From the NCBI RefSeq assembly GCF_000262545.1, contig NZ_JH660660.1, positions 582,975 to 646,974 on the forward strand: a stretch of 64,000 nucleotides of DNA, given 5' to 3'. The notes beneath the pieces are model-generated. The model saw only the letters and a list, made by a program, of their open reading frames with translations. It was not told the DNA's origin and did no database searches. The translations under genes were made by a program, and so were the position numbers. The DNA comes from Prevotella bivia DSM 20514. GTDB taxonomy: Bacteria; Bacteroidota; Bacteroidia; Bacteroidales; Bacteroidaceae. The stretch's first letter is position 1, and every line of letters begins with the position of its first letter. Shown here piece by piece: positions 18,980 through 28,079 of the stretch.

Positions 18980-19681
18980 TTATTCTGCAACAAACTGCGC
19001 ATCAGAGGGAACATGTTGTCGGCTTTCGTCCGAAACAATGATACCATCTTTCAAGTGTATGGTTCTATCTGTAATGCTAGCCAAATTCTCATCGTGGGTA
19101 ACGATGACGAAAGTTTGTCCAAACTTATCTCTTAATTCAAAGAAAAGTTGGTGAAGTTCCTCTTTATTTTTTGTGTCCAAACTTCCAGAAGGTTCATCAG
19201 CAAGTATCACCGCAGGGTTGTTTACCAACGCTCTAGCTACAGCAACACGCTGTTTCTCACCACCTGAAAGCTCGTTAGGCTTATGGCTAGCCCGACCAGT
19301 TAAGCCCAAAAAGCCTAGCAATTCTTCGGCTCTTGCCTTTGCTTCCTTTGTACTTTTACCAGCAATATAAGCAGGTATCATGATGTTTTCGAGGGCGGTA
19401 AACTCTGGTAGTAGTTGATGGAACTGAAAAACAAAACCGAGGTGCTGGTTACGAAAATCGCTCAATTTGCTAGTAGAAAGACTGCTAACATCAATACCAT
19501 CGATAACTATCGAACCACTATTAGGGCGATCAAGTGTGCCCACAATCTGTAACAATGTAGTTTTGCCTGCACCCGAAGGACCCACAATACTAACAACCTC
19601 ACCTTTCTCTATATGTAAATCGATACCCTTCAGCACCTGAAGCGAACCGAAACTCTTAGTAATACCTTTTATATCTATCAT
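18980..19681 (-). CDS. lolD: ABC transporter ATPase, LolD-like
   Basis: ATP-binding subunit that powers extraction of lipoproteins from the inner membrane (LolCDE), or a close MacB-type relative. Walker A is [11 protein letters not shown], the signature is [15 protein letters not shown], and Walker B is [13 protein letters not shown]; a His switch is in IVTHDEN. The length (233) suits LolD. No permease gene is adjacent, so the partner is encoded elsewhere and the Lol assignment rests on similarity to LolD by eye. Its ATG overlaps the antiporter stop by 4 bp. Confidence 0.82.
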   Translation of the reverse strand: MIDIKGITKSFGSLQVLKGIDLHIEKGEVVSIVGPSGAGKTTLLQIVGTLDRPNSGSIVIDGIDVSSLSTSKLSDFRNQHLGFVFQFHQLLPEFTALENIMIPAYIAGKSTKEAKARAEELLGFLGLTGRASHKPNELSGGEKQRVAVARALVNNPAVILADEPSGSLDTKNKEELHQLFFELRDKFGQTFVIVTHDENLASITDRTIHLKDGIIVSDESRQHVPSDAQFVAE

Positions 19682-21807
19682 AGCTTTTGTAAGTTTTTCT
19701 TATGTATCCATTCACTTGCTACCTCGTAAACACTACGTTCTTCTGTGTGCTGCGACTCTGCAAAAGTCATACTATCCATACCGCTTCCATACTGATCGGG
19801 AAAGATGATCATAATGGTTTTGCCACTAAAGTATTGGTTTATCTCGTTAGGAAGGTCGTCCATAGCTGGCTTATAAGAAATAGTTCCCTTACGTGCGGTA
19901 ACTATCACGAACATGTGGTCGTCCTTTACATGCATGGCTTTATTAGGCAGTTCGTTCCAATGCTCCATTAGCTCGTATTCGGCACGCACACTAGGAAAGT
20001 TATTAACGAGATATTCTTTTATCAAGTCGAGCGTTTCCTGACGACCATTAAACACGATGCGGCACTCCATATTGCCTGCCATTCGTGCCAAACGCTCTAG
20101 CCAGCGATAGAACCCAGGATCGTATTCTGCTCTTGAAGGTACTGCTACTTGAATGCGGCGAATAGTGTTTAGTGGCTGCTTTATGCGGGCTATGATGATC
20201 TGACGGTTAAGACGTTGATACACACTGCGCGCAAATTCACCCCAAAAACCGCCATTTTTGTGGTGGTTGAAATGAAGTCCCATGATAACCTCTGAAGCCC
20301 TATTTTCCTTAAAAGCGTACATTATTCCGTTTGCTATATTGGCTGCCACACGCACTTGGGTGGATATAGGAACATCTGCCGAACTAGCAAGTTTGCTTAT
20401 CTTGTCAAGGATGTGCTGACCTTCTGCTTGTTTTTTGTGCATATTAACATCATCATACACCACGTTGAGTGCCACTACCTCACGTTTCAGTTTGGGGTTG
20501 CGCATCATACACGCAAGACTGAAAAGATTGGTTGACGTGCCTGCATACTTCACTGGAATAAGAATTTTCTCATCATTATCCACCTTCTTCTCTTTGAAAT
20601 CTTCTTTCTCCGATAAGCGTAATTGTTGCGCTGCACGCTCTGTTACCATAGTCGAAATGATGCAAGTAAAAAGGATCATAAGTACTATTCCGTTGAGAAT
20701 AGCATTGTCGAAGAGGTACTCGCCGTTACCAATAGGTAACTTACAGCCCACCATCGCCAATGCTATAGCACCAGCAGCATGAGCCGAAGTAAGACCAAAA
20801 ATCATGTGTCCCGACTGTTTTGATAACTTAAAAATCCATGCAGCGATATACGATGCGAGGGCTTTTCCTAACGTTCCAAACACGGTTAGGCATACCATTA
20901 TCCATAATATATGGGTACCTTGAAAGAGTAGTTTAACATTGATGAGCATACCCACACCTATCAAGAAGTATGGAATGAATAAAGCGTTACCCGTAAATTC
21001 CAGACGGTTCATGAGCGGCGAAACTTTGGGAACAAATCTGTTTAAGATCAGTCCTGAGAGAAATGCGCCAAAGATGCCTTCTACACCAATGGCAGAAGAC
21101 AAGACTGCCGAGCCAAACATAATACCAAGAATAAAGGTAAATTGCATCACGCTATCAGAATAGCGATGTAAGAACCAACGTGCTAAACGAGGAATAGCAT
21201 AAAAGAGCAACGTACTATAGGCAATAAATTTTGCAGCAAATAGGATCCAAAACATAGTACCACCATTGCCATTTACCGAGTTGGTTATGGAGGAAAGAAT
21301 GATGAGCGAAACCAATAATGCGAGCATTGTCCCCCCCACACTAATGGTAGTGGTTACGTGTTTCGTTAGTCCATAACGCCCCACAATGGGATAGGCTATT
21401 AGCGTGTTGTCTGCCATAATGGTACTGATGAGCAAGGCTGCCATACCTCCATAATGGAGTAACGAGGTGAAAGCACCATAGATAAGAACAAAAGGACAGA
21501 GAAAAGTGAGTAAGCAAAAAATGATAACCTGCCTGCTATTCTTTTTTAATCCTTCCATATCTAGCTCTAGCCCTGCCAAGAACATAATGTAGTATAAACC
21601 CACTTGCCCAAATATCTCAAACGAAGCATCACGCTCTAGGATATTAAAACCATCCTTACCCACAAGCACTCCTGCTAAAACCATTCCGATAATGTGTGGA
21701 ATGCGCAATTTTCCCATGATGATAGGAGAAAATAAAATCATCAGCAATACAACGAAAAAGATAAGTGTTGGATCTGTAATGGGGAAAAAATGGGATAGCT
21801 CGATCAT
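19678..21807 (-). CDS. Cation:proton antiporter (CPA2 type) with C-terminal USP-like region
   Basis: A monovalent cation/proton antiporter. The N-terminal about 400 residues form about 12 membrane spans with the Na_H_Exchanger pattern ([32 protein letters not shown]). The C-terminal 300 cytoplasmic residues resemble two universal-stress-protein-like domains ([33 protein letters not shown]), a common regulatory fusion in Bacteroidetes. The upstream gene direction diverges from asd, with repeat DNA between them. The coupling to lolD looks positional rather than functional. Confidence 0.88.
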   Translation of the reverse strand: MIELSHFFPITDPTLIFFVVLLMILFSPIIMGKLRIPHIIGMVLAGVLVGKDGFNILERDASFEIFGQVGLYYIMFLAGLELDMEGLKKNSRQVIIFCLLTFLCPFVLIYGAFTSLLHYGGMAALLISTIMADNTLIAYPIVGRYGLTKHVTTTISVGGTMLALLVSLIILSSITNSVNGNGGTMFWILFAAKFIAYSTLLFYAIPRLARWFLHRYSDSVMQFTFILGIMFGSAVLSSAIGVEGIFGAFLSGLILNRFVPKVSPLMNRLEFTGNALFIPYFLIGVGMLINVKLLFQGTHILWIMVCLTVFGTLGKALASYIAAWIFKLSKQSGHMIFGLTSAHAAGAIALAMVGCKLPIGNGEYLFDNAILNGIVLMILFTCIISTMVTERAAQQLRLSEKEDFKEKKVDNDEKILIPVKYAGTSTNLFSLACMMRNPKLKREVVALNVVYDDVNMHKKQAEGQHILDKISKLASSADVPISTQVRVAANIANGIMYAFKENRASEVIMGLHFNHHKNGGFWGEFARSVYQRLNRQIIIARIKQPLNTIRRIQVAVPSRAEYDPGFYRWLERLARMAGNMECRIVFNGRQETLDLIKEYLVNNFPSVRAEYELMEHWNELPNKAMHVKDDHMFVIVTARKGTISYKPAMDDLPNEINQYFSGKTIMIIFPDQYGSGMDSMTFAESQHTEERSVYEVASEWIHKKNLQKL

Positions 21808-21858
21808 TGTTGATATTGGATGTATTTATTATTAAATGAGGTGGGGCGTGTTGCGGAT

Positions 21859-21971
21859 GTGCTTTCTTTGCAGAAAGAACCTTTATACCTAACACTATCC
21901 GTAGGTTGCACTCCACTACGTTACGCTTAACCCACGGCTAAGCACATATCACCTTTCAGGTGAGAAAGCAC
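21859..21971. repeat. Foldable 113-nt intergenic element
   Basis: The outer arms GTGCTTTCT (21859-21867) and AGAAAGCAC (21963-21971) pair perfectly. Inside lie CCGTAGGTT (21899-21907) with AACCCACGG (21929-21937; one mismatch) and a small hairpin CACCT-TTC-AGGTG (about 21950-21962). The nested arms suggest a multi-branched RNA or a mobile palindromic element. It lies in the leader of the antiporter gene. Confidence 0.65.
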
Positions 21972-21982
21972 TACCGTCTATA

Positions 21983-22126
21983 ATGCAAAGATAGTGCAAA
22001 TGAGCGCAAAGGAAGCTTGCTTACAATTTGCCGAATGCAGCCTATCTTATGCAAAGATAGTGCAAATGAGCGCAAAGGAAGCTTGCTTACAATTTGCCGA
22101 ATGCAGCCTATCTTATGCAAAGATAG
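21983..22126. repeat. 66-bp tandem repeat (two full units and a partial third)
   Basis: Units start at 21983, 22049 and 22115 with ATGCAAAGATAG. Units 1 and 2 look identical over 66 bp. Each unit start carries CTATCTTTGCA on the minus strand, that is TATCTTTG, a perfect Bacteroidetes -7 box pointing at the antiporter gene. Confidence 0.9.
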
Positions 22127-22146
22127 TAAATTTATGACATAGTAAA

Positions 22147-22176
22147 GTTGATAATTAATGGTTTTTTGTACTTTTG
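22147..22176 (+). promoter_or_regulatory. Promoter of asd
   Basis: The -7 box TACTTTTG is at 22169-22176, with a weak -33 GTTG at 22147-22150. The ATG is at 22214, giving a leader of about 30 nt. Confidence 0.6.
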
Positions 22177-22213
22177 CAGCATAATCAGAATAATAATATT
22201 TTAGATAGAGTAT

Positions 22214-23227
22214 ATGAAAGTAGCAATTGTTGGCGCCAGTGGTGCTGTAGGGCAAGAATTTCTTCGCATCTTAGATCAGAGAAACTTTCCCATAGATAAT
22301 TTGGTTTTGTTTGGTTCTTCACGTTCAGCAGGTACTAAATACACTTTTAAAAGTAAGGAATATGAGGTAAAATTGCTTCAGCATAACGACGATTTTAAGG
22401 ATATAGATATAGCCTTTGCTAGTGCTGGTGGTAGCACTTCAGCAGAATTTGCAGAAACCATTACAAAGTATGGCGCTGTGATGATCGACAACTCTAGCCA
22501 GTTTCGTCAAGACGATGATGTGCCATTAGTAGTGCCAGAGATCAATGCAGAAGATGCTTTAAACCGTCCTCGTGGTATCATTGCCAACCCTAACTGTACT
22601 ACAATTATGATGGTAGTGGCACTAGCCCCTATCGAGAAGCTTAGCCACATTAAGAAAATACATATCAGTAGCTATCAGAGTGCTTCGGGTGCTGGGGCTG
22701 CTGCAATGGCGGAACTTGAGCAGCAATATAGGGAATTGCTATCAACAGGCGAGGTAAAGACCGTAGATAAGTTCCCACACCAGTTGGCTTACAATGTTAT
22801 TCCACAAATAGATAAGATGACCGAAACCGACTATACAAAGGAAGAGATGAAGATGTTTAACGAAACACGTAAGATAATGCACTCGGATGTTCGCACTAGT
22901 GCTACCTGCGTTCGTGTGTCTTCTTTGCGTAGTCATTCTGAAAGTGTATGGTTTGAAACAGAAAAGCCCCTAGAGGTTGCTGCTATTCGTGAAGCCTTGA
23001 AAGCCGCTCCCGGTGTTACATTGGTAGACGATCCACAACACTATGTTTATCCCATGCCATTAGAAAGTGCTGGTCACGACGATATCTATGTAGGGCGTGT
23101 TCGTAAGGATCTTGCCGATGACAATAGCTGTGTATTATGGTTAACGGGCGATCAGATCCGTAAGGGTGCCGCACTAAATGCTGTTCAGATAGCAGAATAC
23201 TTGATTAAGGTGGGTAACATTAAGTAA
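22214..23227 (+). CDS. asd: Aspartate-semialdehyde dehydrogenase
   Basis: NADP-dependent reduction of aspartyl phosphate to the semialdehyde, a shared step to lysine/diaminopimelate, methionine and threonine. The N-terminal Rossmann motif is [18 protein letters not shown], the catalytic cysteine lies in [10 protein letters not shown] (Cys near residue 131), and the active-site loop segment [13 protein letters not shown] follows. The length (337) is usual. It is probably transcribed alone from the promoter just upstream. Confidence 0.95.
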   Translation: MKVAIVGASGAVGQEFLRILDQRNFPIDNLVLFGSSRSAGTKYTFKSKEYEVKLLQHNDDFKDIDIAFASAGGSTSAEFAETITKYGAVMIDNSSQFRQDDDVPLVVPEINAEDALNRPRGIIANPNCTTIMMVVALAPIEKLSHIKKIHISSYQSASGAGAAAMAELEQQYRELLSTGEVKTVDKFPHQLAYNVIPQIDKMTETDYTKEEMKMFNETRKIMHSDVRTSATCVRVSSLRSHSESVWFETEKPLEVAAIREALKAAPGVTLVDDPQHYVYPMPLESAGHDDIYVGRVRKDLADDNSCVLWLTGDQIRKGAALNAVQIAEYLIKVGNIK

Positions 23228-23280
23228 ATAAATAGCAATAGGCTATCTTTCGTTGAGCAAACGCTTAGCTTTCTATTCAC

Positions 23281-23321
23281 AAAACATCATCTTTTGCAAA
23301 GAAAAATAATTTATTTTTAAT
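23281..23321. repeat. Dispersed 41-bp intergenic repeat, copy 2
   Basis: Matches 164-204 except for one base. It lies between asd and the promoter of the HU-like gene. Confidence 0.7.
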
Positions 23322-23342
23322 TGAAAAATAAATTAAAAAAAC

Positions 23343-23373
23343 TTTGAAAATAAATTATTTTTGGGTACATTTG
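23343..23373 (+). promoter_or_regulatory. Promoter of the HU-like gene
   Basis: TTTG (23343-23346) and TACATTTG (23366-23373) are 19 bp apart, a full Bacteroidetes consensus promoter. It leaves a leader of about 115 nt to the chosen start. Confidence 0.7.
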
Positions 23374-23494
23374 CATACCTTCTATTTGAAGAAAGATAAG
23401 CCATTACTAGAAAAAAGAGGATGTTTTACCACAGAAGCACTTATCTTTTGTTTTGAAGAAGGCAAACAGAGTAAGGATTTTAAAGAAAAGTATT

Positions 23495-23923
23495 ATGGCA
23501 GTAAAGATCAGACTACAGCAAAGTAAGTTTAAGGAAGAGAATCGCGGCGGAAAGTGGCATGCACGCACTGTGAGTAATGGAGTATCTACCATTGACGACT
23601 TGGCGGATGCTATTCAAGAGAGTACATCGTTTACACGTGGTGATGTGCGCGGTATCGTAATGGCACTCATTGATGAGATTGGCTTCCAGTTAGCGAATGG
23701 CAAAACGGTAGCACTAGATGGTTTGGGGCGTTTCCACCTTACTGTAGAGAGCATCCCCTCAACGACTCCAGAAGATTTTTCTTTGCGTAAAAATGTAAAG
23801 GGCGTAAAGTGTAAGTTTGTGCCTTCTGGTCGTCGCGATCCTGACACTAACCGCAAGGTAGAAGATTTCGGCTTCGGTGTGCAGGTAGTTTGGGCTGATA
23901 AAAATAACAGAGAGCTGAAGTGA
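23495..23923 (+). CDS. HU/IHF-type DNA-binding protein (Bacteroidetes HU-like)
   Basis: A 142-residue nucleoid-type protein. I set the start at 23495 (MAVKIRLQQSK), because the longer frame from 23453 adds a non-conserved basic stretch. After an N-terminal extension the HU fold appears: DDLADAIQESTSFTRGDVRGIVMALIDEIGFQLANGKTV in pieces, then LDGLGRFHLTVES, which matches the beta-arm entry. This extended form is typical of Bacteroidetes and commonly lies alone. DNA bending or packaging is inferred from the fold. Confidence 0.85.
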   Translation: MAVKIRLQQSKFKEENRGGKWHARTVSNGVSTIDDLADAIQESTSFTRGDVRGIVMALIDEIGFQLANGKTVALDGLGRFHLTVESIPSTTPEDFSLRKNVKGVKCKFVPSGRRDPDTNRKVEDFGFGVQVVWADKNNRELK

Positions 23924-23948
23924 ACTCTCAACTCTCATCTCGCCACGA

Positions 23949-23963
23949 CTGCCAAAGTGTCAG
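23949..23963. promoter_or_regulatory. Palindrome upstream of the dnaK promoter
   Basis: CTGCCAAAGTGTCAG is an imperfect inverted repeat (CTGxCA-AAG-TGxCAG) 20 bp upstream of the sigma-54-like promoter. A binding site for an activator or repressor is an inference. Confidence 0.5.
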
Positions 23964-23983
23964 TTTTTATATCTTTTCTTTCG

Positions 23984-23999
23984 TTGGCATACCATTTGT
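23984..23999 (+). promoter_or_regulatory. Sigma-54-like promoter of dnaK
   Basis: TTGGCATACCATTTGT has the GG-N10-G(C/T) spacing of -24/-12 promoters (TGGCAC-N5-TTGC). The -12 GC is GT here. No TAnnTTTG promoter is seen in the gap. The ATG is 53 bp downstream. Confidence 0.5.
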
Positions 24000-24051
24000 G
24001 AATTAATCTGCAAATAAAACAGAATAATAAATAAAAAAAAGATATACAATT

Positions 24052-25953
24052 ATGGGAAAGATTATAGGAATTGACTTAGGCACAACAAACTCTTGTGTTT
24101 CAGTATTTGAAGGTAACGAGCCAGTAGTAATCGCTAATAGCGAAGGCAAGCGTACTACTCCTTCTGTTATTGGTTTCGTAGAAGGTGGCGAACGTAAGGT
24201 GGGCGATCCTGCTAAGCGTCAGGCTATCACAAACCCAGAAAAGACCGTTTACTCTATTAAACGTTTTATGGGTGAAACATTCGATCAGAGTGCAAAGGAA
24301 GTAAACCGCGTACCATTTAAGGTAGTAAACGAAGGTGGGTATCCACGTGTTCAGATCGACGATCGTAAATATACTCCTCAGGAAATCTCTGCAATGGTGC
24401 TTCAGAAGATGAAGAAAACTGCTGAAGATTATCTTGGTCAGGAGGTTACCGATGCAGTAATCACTGTTCCAGCTTACTTCTCTGACTCACAGCGTCAGGC
24501 TACAAAGGAAGCAGGTCAGATTGCAGGCTTGAACGTTCAGCGTATTGTAAACGAACCAACAGCCGCTGCACTTGCATACGGTGTTGATAAAGCTAATAAG
24601 GATATGAAGATTGCAGTGTTCGACCTTGGTGGTGGTACATTCGATATCTCTATTCTTGAGTTTGGTGGTGGTGTGTTCGAGGTACTATCTACTAATGGTG
24701 ATACACACCTTGGTGGCGACGACTTCGACCAAGTAATCATCGACTGGCTAGCTAATGGTTTCCAATCGGAAGAAGGTATTGATCTTCGTAAGGATCCTAT
24801 GGCTATGCAACGCTTGAAAGAAGCTGCTGAAAAGGCAAAGATTGAACTAAGTTCTTCGTCTTCAACCGAGATCAACCTACCTTATATTACAGCTGAAGGC
24901 GGTGTGCCAAAACACTTGGTAAAGACTTTAACTCGTTCACAGTTTGAGCAGTTAGCCCACGAGTTGATCCAAGCTTGTTTGGTACCTTGTCAGAATGCTA
25001 TCCGCGATGCTAAGCTATCAACTAGCGATATTGATGAGGTTATCCTCGTAGGTGGTTCTAGCCGTATCCCAGCAGTGCAAACATTGGTAAAGAACTACTT
25101 TGGTAAAGAGCCTTCTAAGGGTGTTAACCCTGATGAGGTAGTAGCTATAGGTGCTGCTATTCAAGGTGCGATCTTAAACAAGGAAAGCGGTGTAGGCGAT
25201 ATTGTATTGCTTGATGTTACTCCTTTGACATTGGGTATTGAGACTATGGGTGGTGTGATGACCAAGTTGATAGAGGCCAACGCTACCATCCCTGTTAAGA
25301 AGAGCGAGGTATTCTCTACCGCAGCCGACAATCAGACAGAGGTAACTATCCACGTATTGCAGGGTGAGCGTCCTATGGCTGCACAGAATAAGAGTATCGG
25401 TCAGTTCAATTTAACAGGTATTGCGCCAGCACGTCGTGGTGTGCCACAGATTGAAGTAACTTTTGATATTGATGCTAACGGTATCTTGAGCGTATCGGCA
25501 AAGGATAAGGCAACTGGCAAGGAACAATCTATCCGCATCGAGGCATCAAGTGGTTTGAGCGAAGAGGAGATCAATCGTATGAAGGCTGAGGCAGAGCAGA
25601 ACGCGGCTGCTGATAAGGCTGAACGCGAAAAGATTGACAAGCTAAACCAAGCAGACTCAATGATCTTCACCACTGAAAACTTCCTAAAGGACAACGGTGA
25701 CAAACTCCCAGCCGACCAGAAGCCAGCTATCGAGCAAGCTCTCCAAGCCCTAAAGGATGCACACAAGGCACAAGACATTGCAGCTATCGACACCGCTACC
25801 GCTAACCTCAACAACGTTATGCAGACAGCTAGTCAGCAGATGTATCAAGGTGCTGGCGCACAGCAAGGTGCAGGGCAGCAAGCTGGAGGTCAGCAAGAGC
25901 AACCAAAGCAGGATGACAACATCCAAGATGCTGACTTTGAGGAAGTGAAGTAA
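24052..25953 (+). CDS. dnaK: Molecular chaperone DnaK (Hsp70)
   Basis: ATP-dependent chaperone of the cytoplasm. The ATPase domain starts [13 protein letters not shown], with the second phosphate loop at [16 protein letters not shown] and the adenosine motif in [14 protein letters not shown]. The linker [14 protein letters not shown] leads to the substrate-binding domain. The helical lid ends in a glutamine/glycine-rich tail and the acidic [13 protein letters not shown]. The length (633) is normal. No grpE or dnaJ is adjacent. The last 42 bp of the gene recur, broken, at 33339-33458, on the far side of the accessory genes. Confidence 0.98.
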   Translation: MGKIIGIDLGTTNSCVSVFEGNEPVVIANSEGKRTTPSVIGFVEGGERKVGDPAKRQAITNPEKTVYSIKRFMGETFDQSAKEVNRVPFKVVNEGGYPRVQIDDRKYTPQEISAMVLQKMKKTAEDYLGQEVTDAVITVPAYFSDSQRQATKEAGQIAGLNVQRIVNEPTAAALAYGVDKANKDMKIAVFDLGGGTFDISILEFGGGVFEVLSTNGDTHLGGDDFDQVIIDWLANGFQSEEGIDLRKDPMAMQRLKEAAEKAKIELSSSSSTEINLPYITAEGGVPKHLVKTLTRSQFEQLAHELIQACLVPCQNAIRDAKLSTSDIDEVILVGGSSRIPAVQTLVKNYFGKEPSKGVNPDEVVAIGAAIQGAILNKESGVGDIVLLDVTPLTLGIETMGGVMTKLIEANATIPVKKSEVFSTAADNQTEVTIHVLQGERPMAAQNKSIGQFNLTGIAPARRGVPQIEVTFDIDANGILSVSAKDKATGKEQSIRIEASSGLSEEEINRMKAEAEQNAAADKAEREKIDKLNQADSMIFTTENFLKDNGDKLPADQKPAIEQALQALKDAHKAQDIAAIDTATANLNNVMQTASQQMYQGAGAQQGAGQQAGGQQEQPKQDDNIQDADFEEVK

Positions 25954-25980
25954 AAAGAATTATAGATTAGATTATATAGA

Positions 25981-26017
25981 AAACGGCAGCAGTGCGAAGT
26001 GCATTGCTGCCGTTTTT
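25981..26017 (+). terminator. Terminator of dnaK
   Basis: AAACGGCAGCAGTGC (25981-25995) pairs with GCATTGCTGCCGTTT (26001-26015) around a 5-nt loop and is followed by T residues. Confidence 0.9.
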
Positions 26018-26111
26018 ATTTCTGTATAGATACTTTATCCTATTATCTTTCGTTCTATTTCTTGCTTTACCGCTTCAAGTATTAACTTACCTTCTTCTTG
26101 CAATACTTTTG

Positions 26112-26178
26112 GGATTAGTAGAAATTTAGTGGGGATACACCTATCGTTTAGCAAACCTAAAAAGGAAGAAAAAAGAAA
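26112..26178 (-). mobile_element. Relic end of an ISL3-type insertion sequence
   Basis: 26112-26137 matches the left end of the intact element at 33612 (shared core GTAGAAATTTAGTGGGGATA). Read on the minus strand, the adjoining bases give FFLFRFAKR-stop-VYP, comparable with the transposase C-terminus FFIFRLSKLYGYP of that element. Only the tip and about a dozen codons remain, with a stop in the coding remnant. Confidence 0.7.
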
Positions 26179-26203
26179 AAGAAAAACGTAAAATCTTATA
26201 ATT

Positions 26204-26863
26204 ATGGCAAACAATACATTTGTCCTCTTTGAGGAAATCAAAAACAAACTGGAGACAAATTACAGGGAACTAAAGGAGTTGAAAGAAAAGGAGAGCGGTT
26301 CTGTTTCCCTCCCTGTTCAATCTACACTAGCACAAAGTGATGAGCAGAAAGAACAGGAATTGCTCAATCAGTATGAACAGCGTACAAAAGACGTGATTAA
26401 CAAGTATATTGGAGTACAAGTACGCATCAAGGACGAGGAGGCTAAATCCATGGACAAATTGGTGGTAAGCGTCATGACCATGTTGCACGAATGGCAAGAG
26501 CAGAAAGAGCATCCACAACCGCAGGAACATATCCACAGGCACAGTTTTGACCTCAAGTCCTCGAAAGTTTTTACTTATATGGTAGCAGTATCTGTCCTTT
26601 GTTTTGTTTCTTTGGTCGGCAATTACTTCTTGTGGCAAAGTAAACAGCAATACAAGGATGATGCCTTGAAATTCCGTATCATCAGAGTATGGAGAGGATG
26701 TAGCTCAAAGGAAATCCTATGGCTCAATGATGTGTTTGACATTCATCGCAATGTTGCAATAATTAAAAAAATCAAAAAGCATACAGATGATTATAATGTG
26801 GGACTGAAAGCAAAAGCAGATAGTCTAATGCAGAATGATCTACAAAATAAGAAAAGCAAATAG
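26204..26863 (+). CDS. Coiled-coil single-pass membrane protein, unknown function
   Basis: 219 residues, not recognised. The first 110 residues are highly charged and helical, with likely coiled coil at about 8-32 and 46-66. They are followed by a His/Pro/Gln-rich stretch at 103-113, one hydrophobic span at about 122-144, and a basic helical tail (KFRIIRVWRGCSSKE onward). The topology is a long cytoplasmic-type domain before a membrane anchor. It is the first gene of the accessory region after dnaK and has its own terminator. Similar small anchored coiled-coil proteins occur on Bacteroidales mobile elements, but I cannot name a family. Confidence 0.7.
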   Translation: MANNTFVLFEEIKNKLETNYRELKELKEKESGSVSLPVQSTLAQSDEQKEQELLNQYEQRTKDVINKYIGVQVRIKDEEAKSMDKLVVSVMTMLHEWQEQKEHPQPQEHIHRHSFDLKSSKVFTYMVAVSVLCFVSLVGNYFLWQSKQQYKDDALKFRIIRVWRGCSSKEILWLNDVFDIHRNVAIIKKIKKHTDDYNVGLKAKADSLMQNDLQNKKSK

Positions 26864-26885
26864 AATTGTAGATATAAGACTTTTG

Positions 26886-26916
26886 AAGGAGGAGAAAATA
26901 TCTCCTCTTTTTTATT
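26886..26916 (+). terminator. Terminator after the coiled-coil gene
   Basis: GAGGAGA-type arms (AGGAGA 26890-26895 with TCTCCT 26901-26906, extended by wobble pairs) are followed by a T run. Confidence 0.75.
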
Positions 26917-26936
26917 TCTTACGCAAGAAAATTTAC

Positions 26937-26944
26937 TATATTTG
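26937..26944 (+). promoter_or_regulatory. -7 box of the xre-fic pair
   Basis: TATATTTG is followed by GC, 20 bp before the xre start codon. The -33 is TTTC at 26915-26918, with short spacing (18 bp). Confidence 0.5.
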
Positions 26945-26964
26945 CAAACAATCATATAATATTT

Positions 26965-27171
26965 ATGGAAAGTCCAACTAATAGAATTAAAGAGGCGCTT
27001 ATCGAGAAAGGGATTAAGCAAACATGGCTTGCAGAGAAACTCGGTAAGAGTTTCACTATCGTAAACTCCTACGTTTGCAATCGTCGACAGCCAAGCCTAG
27101 AATTGCTATTTCAGATAGCAGAGATTTTACAGGTTAATCCAAAGGAATTGATTAACACCCCAGATGAGTAA
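26965..27171 (+). CDS. Xre-family helix-turn-helix regulator
   Basis: 68 residues, almost entirely one Cro/C1-type domain: NRIKEALIEKGIKQTWLAEKLG, then the recognition helix TIVNSYVCNRRQPSLELLFQIAEILQVNPKELI. It likely represses its own promoter and controls the downstream genes. It overlaps the Fic gene by 8 bp (ATGAGTAA), so the pair is translationally coupled, as in toxin-antitoxin or restriction-modification control modules. Which role it plays is not shown by sequence. Confidence 0.9.
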   Translation: MESPTNRIKEALIEKGIKQTWLAEKLGKSFTIVNSYVCNRRQPSLELLFQIAEILQVNPKELINTPDE

Positions 27172-28060
27172 CTTTATTATGGTAGAGCATAAGAAATCAA
27201 TTCGCTTCTTCAACGACCGTGAAGTACGTGCCGTATGGGACGACACACACAATAAGTGGTGGTTCTCAGTACTGGACATCATTGCTGCGATTAACGAGCA
27301 GGATGATTACCAAAAGACGAGAAACTATTGGAAGTATCTCAAAACAAAGTTGAAGAAAGAAAAGAACGAACTGGTTAGTGCCACTAACCAGTTGAAGCTG
27401 CAAGCTCCTGATGGGAAACAACGATTAACCGATATGTTAGATGGCGAAGGTGTTGTTTTGTTGGCAAAAGCAATACCCAATGTCAAGGCAATGGGATTTC
27501 TTGATTGGTTTACTTACAGCGATAATACCATTGATGGACAGAGCAAGAAGAAAGCATATCAACTCTTTGAAAGTGGCATCTTGCAAACGGCGGAACCTGG
27601 CAGTATCAAGTGTCTGCAACAGATACACGCTTATCTCTTTGGAGGACTGTACGATTTTGCAGGGCAAATCCGCACGAAGAATATTTCAAAAGGAGGTTTC
27701 ACCTTTGCTAACTGTATGCACTTCCCCGAAACCCTGCAAACAATAGAGCGAATGCCAGAAACAACCTTTTATGAGATTATGGATAAGTATGTAGAGATGA
27801 ACGTAGCCCATCCTTTTATGGAGGGTAATGGTCGCAGCACTCGCATTTGGCTCGACCTCATGCTGAAGCGTTCTCTCAAGCGGTGTGTGGATTGGAGTCA
27901 GATAGACAAGAATGAATATCTATCGGCAATGCGTGAGAGTGTTTCTGATAGTACACACATCAAGGCTTTGGTACAGCCTGCACTCACCACCAAGATTCAT
28001 GACCGAGAAATGTTCATGAAAGGTATTGATTATTCATATTATTATGAACAAAATGATTAA
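27164..28060 (+). CDS. Bro-N/Fic fusion, putative protein AMPylating enzyme
   Basis: 298 residues with two parts. The N-terminus (about 10-115: FFNDREVRAVWDDTHNKWWFSVLDIIAAI, then YWKYLKTKL and a GVVLLAKAIPN region) resembles the Bro-N domain seen in phage antirepressor and DinD-type proteins. The C-terminus is a Fic domain with HPFMEGNGRSTR at 216-227, a full match to HPFx(D/E)GNGRxxR, and the upstream GLYDFAGQIRTKNISKGGFTFA. Fic enzymes usually transfer AMP to a hydroxyl of a target protein. No clear inhibitory (S/T)xxxE(G/N) motif was found, so control may come from the overlapping Xre gene. The target is unknown. Confidence 0.85.
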   Translation: MSNFIMVEHKKSIRFFNDREVRAVWDDTHNKWWFSVLDIIAAINEQDDYQKTRNYWKYLKTKLKKEKNELVSATNQLKLQAPDGKQRLTDMLDGEGVVLLAKAIPNVKAMGFLDWFTYSDNTIDGQSKKKAYQLFESGILQTAEPGSIKCLQQIHAYLFGGLYDFAGQIRTKNISKGGFTFANCMHFPETLQTIERMPETTFYEIMDKYVEMNVAHPFMEGNGRSTRIWLDLMLKRSLKRCVDWSQIDKNEYLSAMRESVSDSTHIKALVQPALTTKIHDREMFMKGIDYSYYYEQND

Positions 28061-28079
28061 CATTACCTTTTCTGTTTAT

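Larger units (their letters stand above)
21808..22213. other. Divergent intergenic region antiporter/asd
   Basis: It contains the 113-nt foldable element, two and a bit 66-bp tandem units (21983-22126) and the asd promoter. No protein is credible here: an open minus-strand frame simply translates the tandem repeat twice. Confidence 0.7.

Noticed and set aside
21971..22255. Minus-strand open frame of 94 codons with a repeated peptide
   Set aside because: It is the 66-bp tandem repeat read through twice (66 is a multiple of three) and it overlaps the asd start. Not a protein gene.
26035..26247. Minus-strand 70-codon frame after dnaK
   Set aside because: It runs through the IS relic and over the start of the coiled-coil gene; the real remnant is in another frame.
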